DNA of 64,000 bases from positions 55,337-119,336 of the forward strand of contig JAPDQK010000012.1 in the NCBI GenBank assembly GCA_034505955.1, written 5' to 3'. Source of the DNA: Zhuqueibacter pondensis (lineage in GTDB: Bacteria > Zhuqueibacterota > Zhuqueibacteria > Zhuqueibacterales > Zhuqueibacteraceae). This document shows positions 62,056 through 64,000 of the stretch, piece after piece. Both the position numbers and the translations under genes were made by a program. Within the stretch, counting starts at the first letter, position 1; each line of letters opens with the position of its first letter. Under the pieces are notes generated by a model, which saw only the letters and a program-made list of their open reading frames with translations, made no database searches and was not told where the DNA came from.

Positions 62056-64000
62056 AAAATACCCGAATTTACCTCGCGCTTCTTTTTTTGAGCTTAATTC
62101 CACTTTCTTCGCTGCGGGTGGCGCAGCAAAAGCTCAATCAATACCTCCAAATTCAAGACGGCAATAATTTTTCGGGGTCTGTTCCGATGACTGCAGCCGG
62201 TCACGAGAATGACTTGTCTTTTGGCGGTGACCATATCGCAACCGGTCCGGTGGCCTTGTATGAAATCTACGAGATCGCATTGAGTGCTCGAACTGCCGGC
62301 CCGAATCCTTATCGCGATGGGCCTGAAGTTTCTGTGACTTTCACCGGCACTTCGGGAAATGCGCTGGGAAAATCTCTCACCGTGAAAGGCTTTTGGAACG
62401 GTGGCAGCAATTATCGCGTGCGTTTCGCACCAACCGCAACTGGTGATTGGGCCTGGATTTCCAGTTCAAGTGATATGGGTCTCAACGGAAAATCAGGCAC
62501 CCTGACTTGTAGCGGTACTCTGCCCTCGGGACATGCTTCAACTCACGGATACGTTCGCGAGTCAGTGACGTTTCCTTATACGTTTGCGCATGAAGATGGC
62601 ACTCCCTTTTTCCTCATGGGTGATACGCAGTGGCTGTTCAGCAGCAGCGAGGTTTCCTGGCCCACGGAGTTTCAGAAATATGTGGAGGCGCGTGCGGCAC
62701 AGGGTTTTAATTATATCCACGGTCAGATTTATGCACTCAATCCTCCAGGAGCCGAAGGAAATGAAGGCGGCCCGCCATTTTATTCGAGCGATGTGGACAA
62801 TCTTAATCCCGGATATTGGCAGCAGCTTGATCAACGTGTTGCGTATCTGAATGCGAAGGGTATCATTGCCGGTCTCGTTTTGGCATGGGCCGACGAAGGA
62901 TGGCAACAATTTTCAACCCAAAGGCAAGTCGAGCGCTATGTTCAATATGTAACCAGTCGTTATTCCGCTTATAATATCATCTGGATCACTGCTGGCGAGT
63001 ATGAAGAAGCCGACCCCCCGGGCGGGCACAGCCACCTCGGCCAGTTCCTCAAAGCCATGGATCCCTATGGCCACCCAATTACGACCCACACAATCGACAC
63101 CAGTGCCGATGACTTTGGCAAAGCGGCTTGGCATACCACGATCTATGAGCAAACTTCTGATCCGGCACAGATCACCCGTGACCGGCGATACCACAAACCG
63201 GTGATCAACGCCGAGTTCGGTTATGAAGGCGACCAATCCCCGGAAGAAGTCCGTAGAGACGCATGGGAAATCCTCATGCGTGGCGGCTTTTTTGTTTATG
63301 GCAATACTGCCACCTTCCACTCAAACGCAACGATGACGCCGGAGAGTCTGTATTCGGACGGCGCCGTGTTCATGACGATTCTCAAAAATTTCTGGACGAA
63401 TAACGGCAAATATACGATCAGTTGGTGGAAGTTCAGCCGCTTTGAGTCGCTCGGCCAATCCCGCTGGCTGGCCGCTCAACCCGGTGTCGCCTACGTCGTT
63501 TATGCGGACAATCCGGATCCTTTCACAATCGATCTTTCGGATGCGGAGGGTGAAATTCGTGGCCAGTGGTTTGATACGAGACGTGGCCAATGGAACACAA
63601 CCTTCGCCGATTCTGCCAGCACGTCCTTCATTCTTCGACCACCGGGATCGGGGTTCGCTGCTTATTTGACTTCATCAGCAATTACCGAGGAACCCGAAAT
63701 TTTGCCGATTAAGATCGCGTTACGCCAATATCCCAATCCATTTCGTGAGGTTACCCGGTTCGAGGTCTCGCTTCCCGTGCCGGCTCAAATTTCGCTGAAA
63801 GTTTTTGATCTCCAGGGTCGTGAACTAATCACCTTGTCCGAAGGTGCCATGACAGCGGGCAGATTCTTGGTCATTTGGAATGGTGTGGATCAAACAAACC
63901 GGAAAATTGCTGCGGGTATTTATTTTGCAGTGTTGCGCTGCCGGGCCAAAGCAAAGACGGACTCAAATCTGGAAACACAAATTCTTACTGTTAAAAGCCA
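62052..64000 (+). CDS. DUF5060-DUF4038 glycoside-hydrolase-like T9SS protein (3' end outside window)
   Basis: ATG 62052 overlaps the previous stop (ATGA) and the frame is open to the window end (649 codons). Signal peptide IYLALLFLSLIPLSSLRVAQQ. It is a paralogue of the preceding gene: YEIALSARTAGPNPYRDGPEV, FFLMGDTQWLF, WITAGEYEE and AEFGYEG are all kept, including both putative catalytic Glu residues. It lacks the Ig-like GGDAQIG domain; the T9SS tail (QYPNPFREVTRFEVSLP) follows directly. Only about 10 residues are missing. The pair arose by tandem duplication with loss or gain of one module. Confidence 0.88.
   Translation, partial: MKNTRIYLALLFLSLIPLSSLRVAQQKLNQYLQIQDGNNFSGSVPMTAAGHENDLSFGGDHIATGPVALYEIYEIALSARTAGPNPYRDGPEVSVTFTGTSGNALGKSLTVKGFWNGGSNYRVRFAPTATGDWAWISSSSDMGLNGKSGTLTCSGTLPSGHASTHGYVRESVTFPYTFAHEDGTPFFLMGDTQWLFSSSEVSWPTEFQKYVEARAAQGFNYIHGQIYALNPPGAEGNEGGPPFYSSDVDNLNPGYWQQLDQRVAYLNAKGIIAGLVLAWADEGWQQFSTQRQVERYVQYVTSRYSAYNIIWITAGEYEEADPPGGHSHLGQFLKAMDPYGHPITTHTIDTSADDFGKAAWHTTIYEQTSDPAQITRDRRYHKPVINAEFGYEGDQSPEEVRRDAWEILMRGGFFVYGNTATFHSNATMTPESLYSDGAVFMTILKNFWTNNGKYTISWWKFSRFESLGQSRWLAAQPGVAYVVYADNPDPFTIDLSDAEGEIRGQWFDTRRGQWNTTFADSASTSFILRPPGSGFAAYLTSSAITEEPEILPIKIALRQYPNPFREVTRFEVSLPVPAQISLKVFDLQGRELITLSEGAMTAGRFLVIWNGVDQTNRKIAAGIYFAVLRCRAKAKTDSNLETQILTVKS

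Noticed and set aside
1..64000. tRNA, rRNA or CRISPR arrays
   Set aside because: I read both strands for T-loop/anticodon patterns, conserved rRNA blocks and short spaced repeats and found none that I could support.

Overview
The window looks like a scaffold from an uncultured, deep-branching bacterium of the FCB/Calditrichota/candidate division KSB1 kind. The evidence is the density of secreted proteins ending in a type IX secretion (T9SS/Por) sorting domain with a YPNPF-type motif, FlgD-like Ig fold and a final short basic tail, together with a run of Ns (38524-38619) that marks a scaffold gap. The assignment to phylum is inference; no rRNA, tRNA or ribosomal protein gene was found.

0-30 kb is mostly ordinary chromosome with a strong envelope theme. 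It holds the 3' end of a T9SS protein, queD, a YjbQ-family gene, a 2.2-kaa secreted repeat protein, then a minus-strand run of exported peptidases (M1 aminopeptidase, tricorn-like protease, dipeptidyl peptidase IV) with small toxin-antitoxin (TA) modules between them (DUF433/DUF5615, Phd/Doc-like, an HI0074 relic). An outer-membrane barrel-like protein follows. At 21.8-27.4 kb two multihaem cytochromes (19 and 17 CXXCH motifs) are divergent from a ferredoxin-flavoprotein and a membrane protein, probably one trans-envelope electron-transfer unit. A subtilase without a signal peptide is followed by a small protein that resembles its prodomain.

30-52 kb is accessory. It has a three-gene unit (sigma-like protein, zinc-finger anti-sigma-like protein, Lon-like protease domain joined through one membrane helix to FG-GAP repeats); a retropepsin-like pair; a LamG/cohesin T9SS protein broken by the assembly gap; an AT-rich four-gene operon of membrane proteins ending in a membrane-anchored von Willebrand A (vWA) protein (39.8-43.0 kb); a graveyard of relics and TA modules (43.2-46.2 kb) that includes decayed pieces of genes intact elsewhere in the window (tryptophanase, the Lon/FG-GAP protein, a T9SS tail); and a second set of secreted proteins, one interrupted by an in-frame amber codon. 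A terminator-plus-leader sequence recurs between these genes.

52-64 kb holds tryptophanase and a spore-photoproduct-lyase-like radical SAM gene on the minus strand, then a plus-strand operon of three very large T9SS proteins: an FG-GAP/ASPIC-UnbV protein and two paralogous DUF5060-DUF4038 glycosidase-like proteins, the last cut by the window end.

The best candidates for an undescribed system are the AT-rich membrane/vWA operon, the sigma/anti-sigma/Lon-FG-GAP unit, and the subtilase with a stand-alone prodomain.
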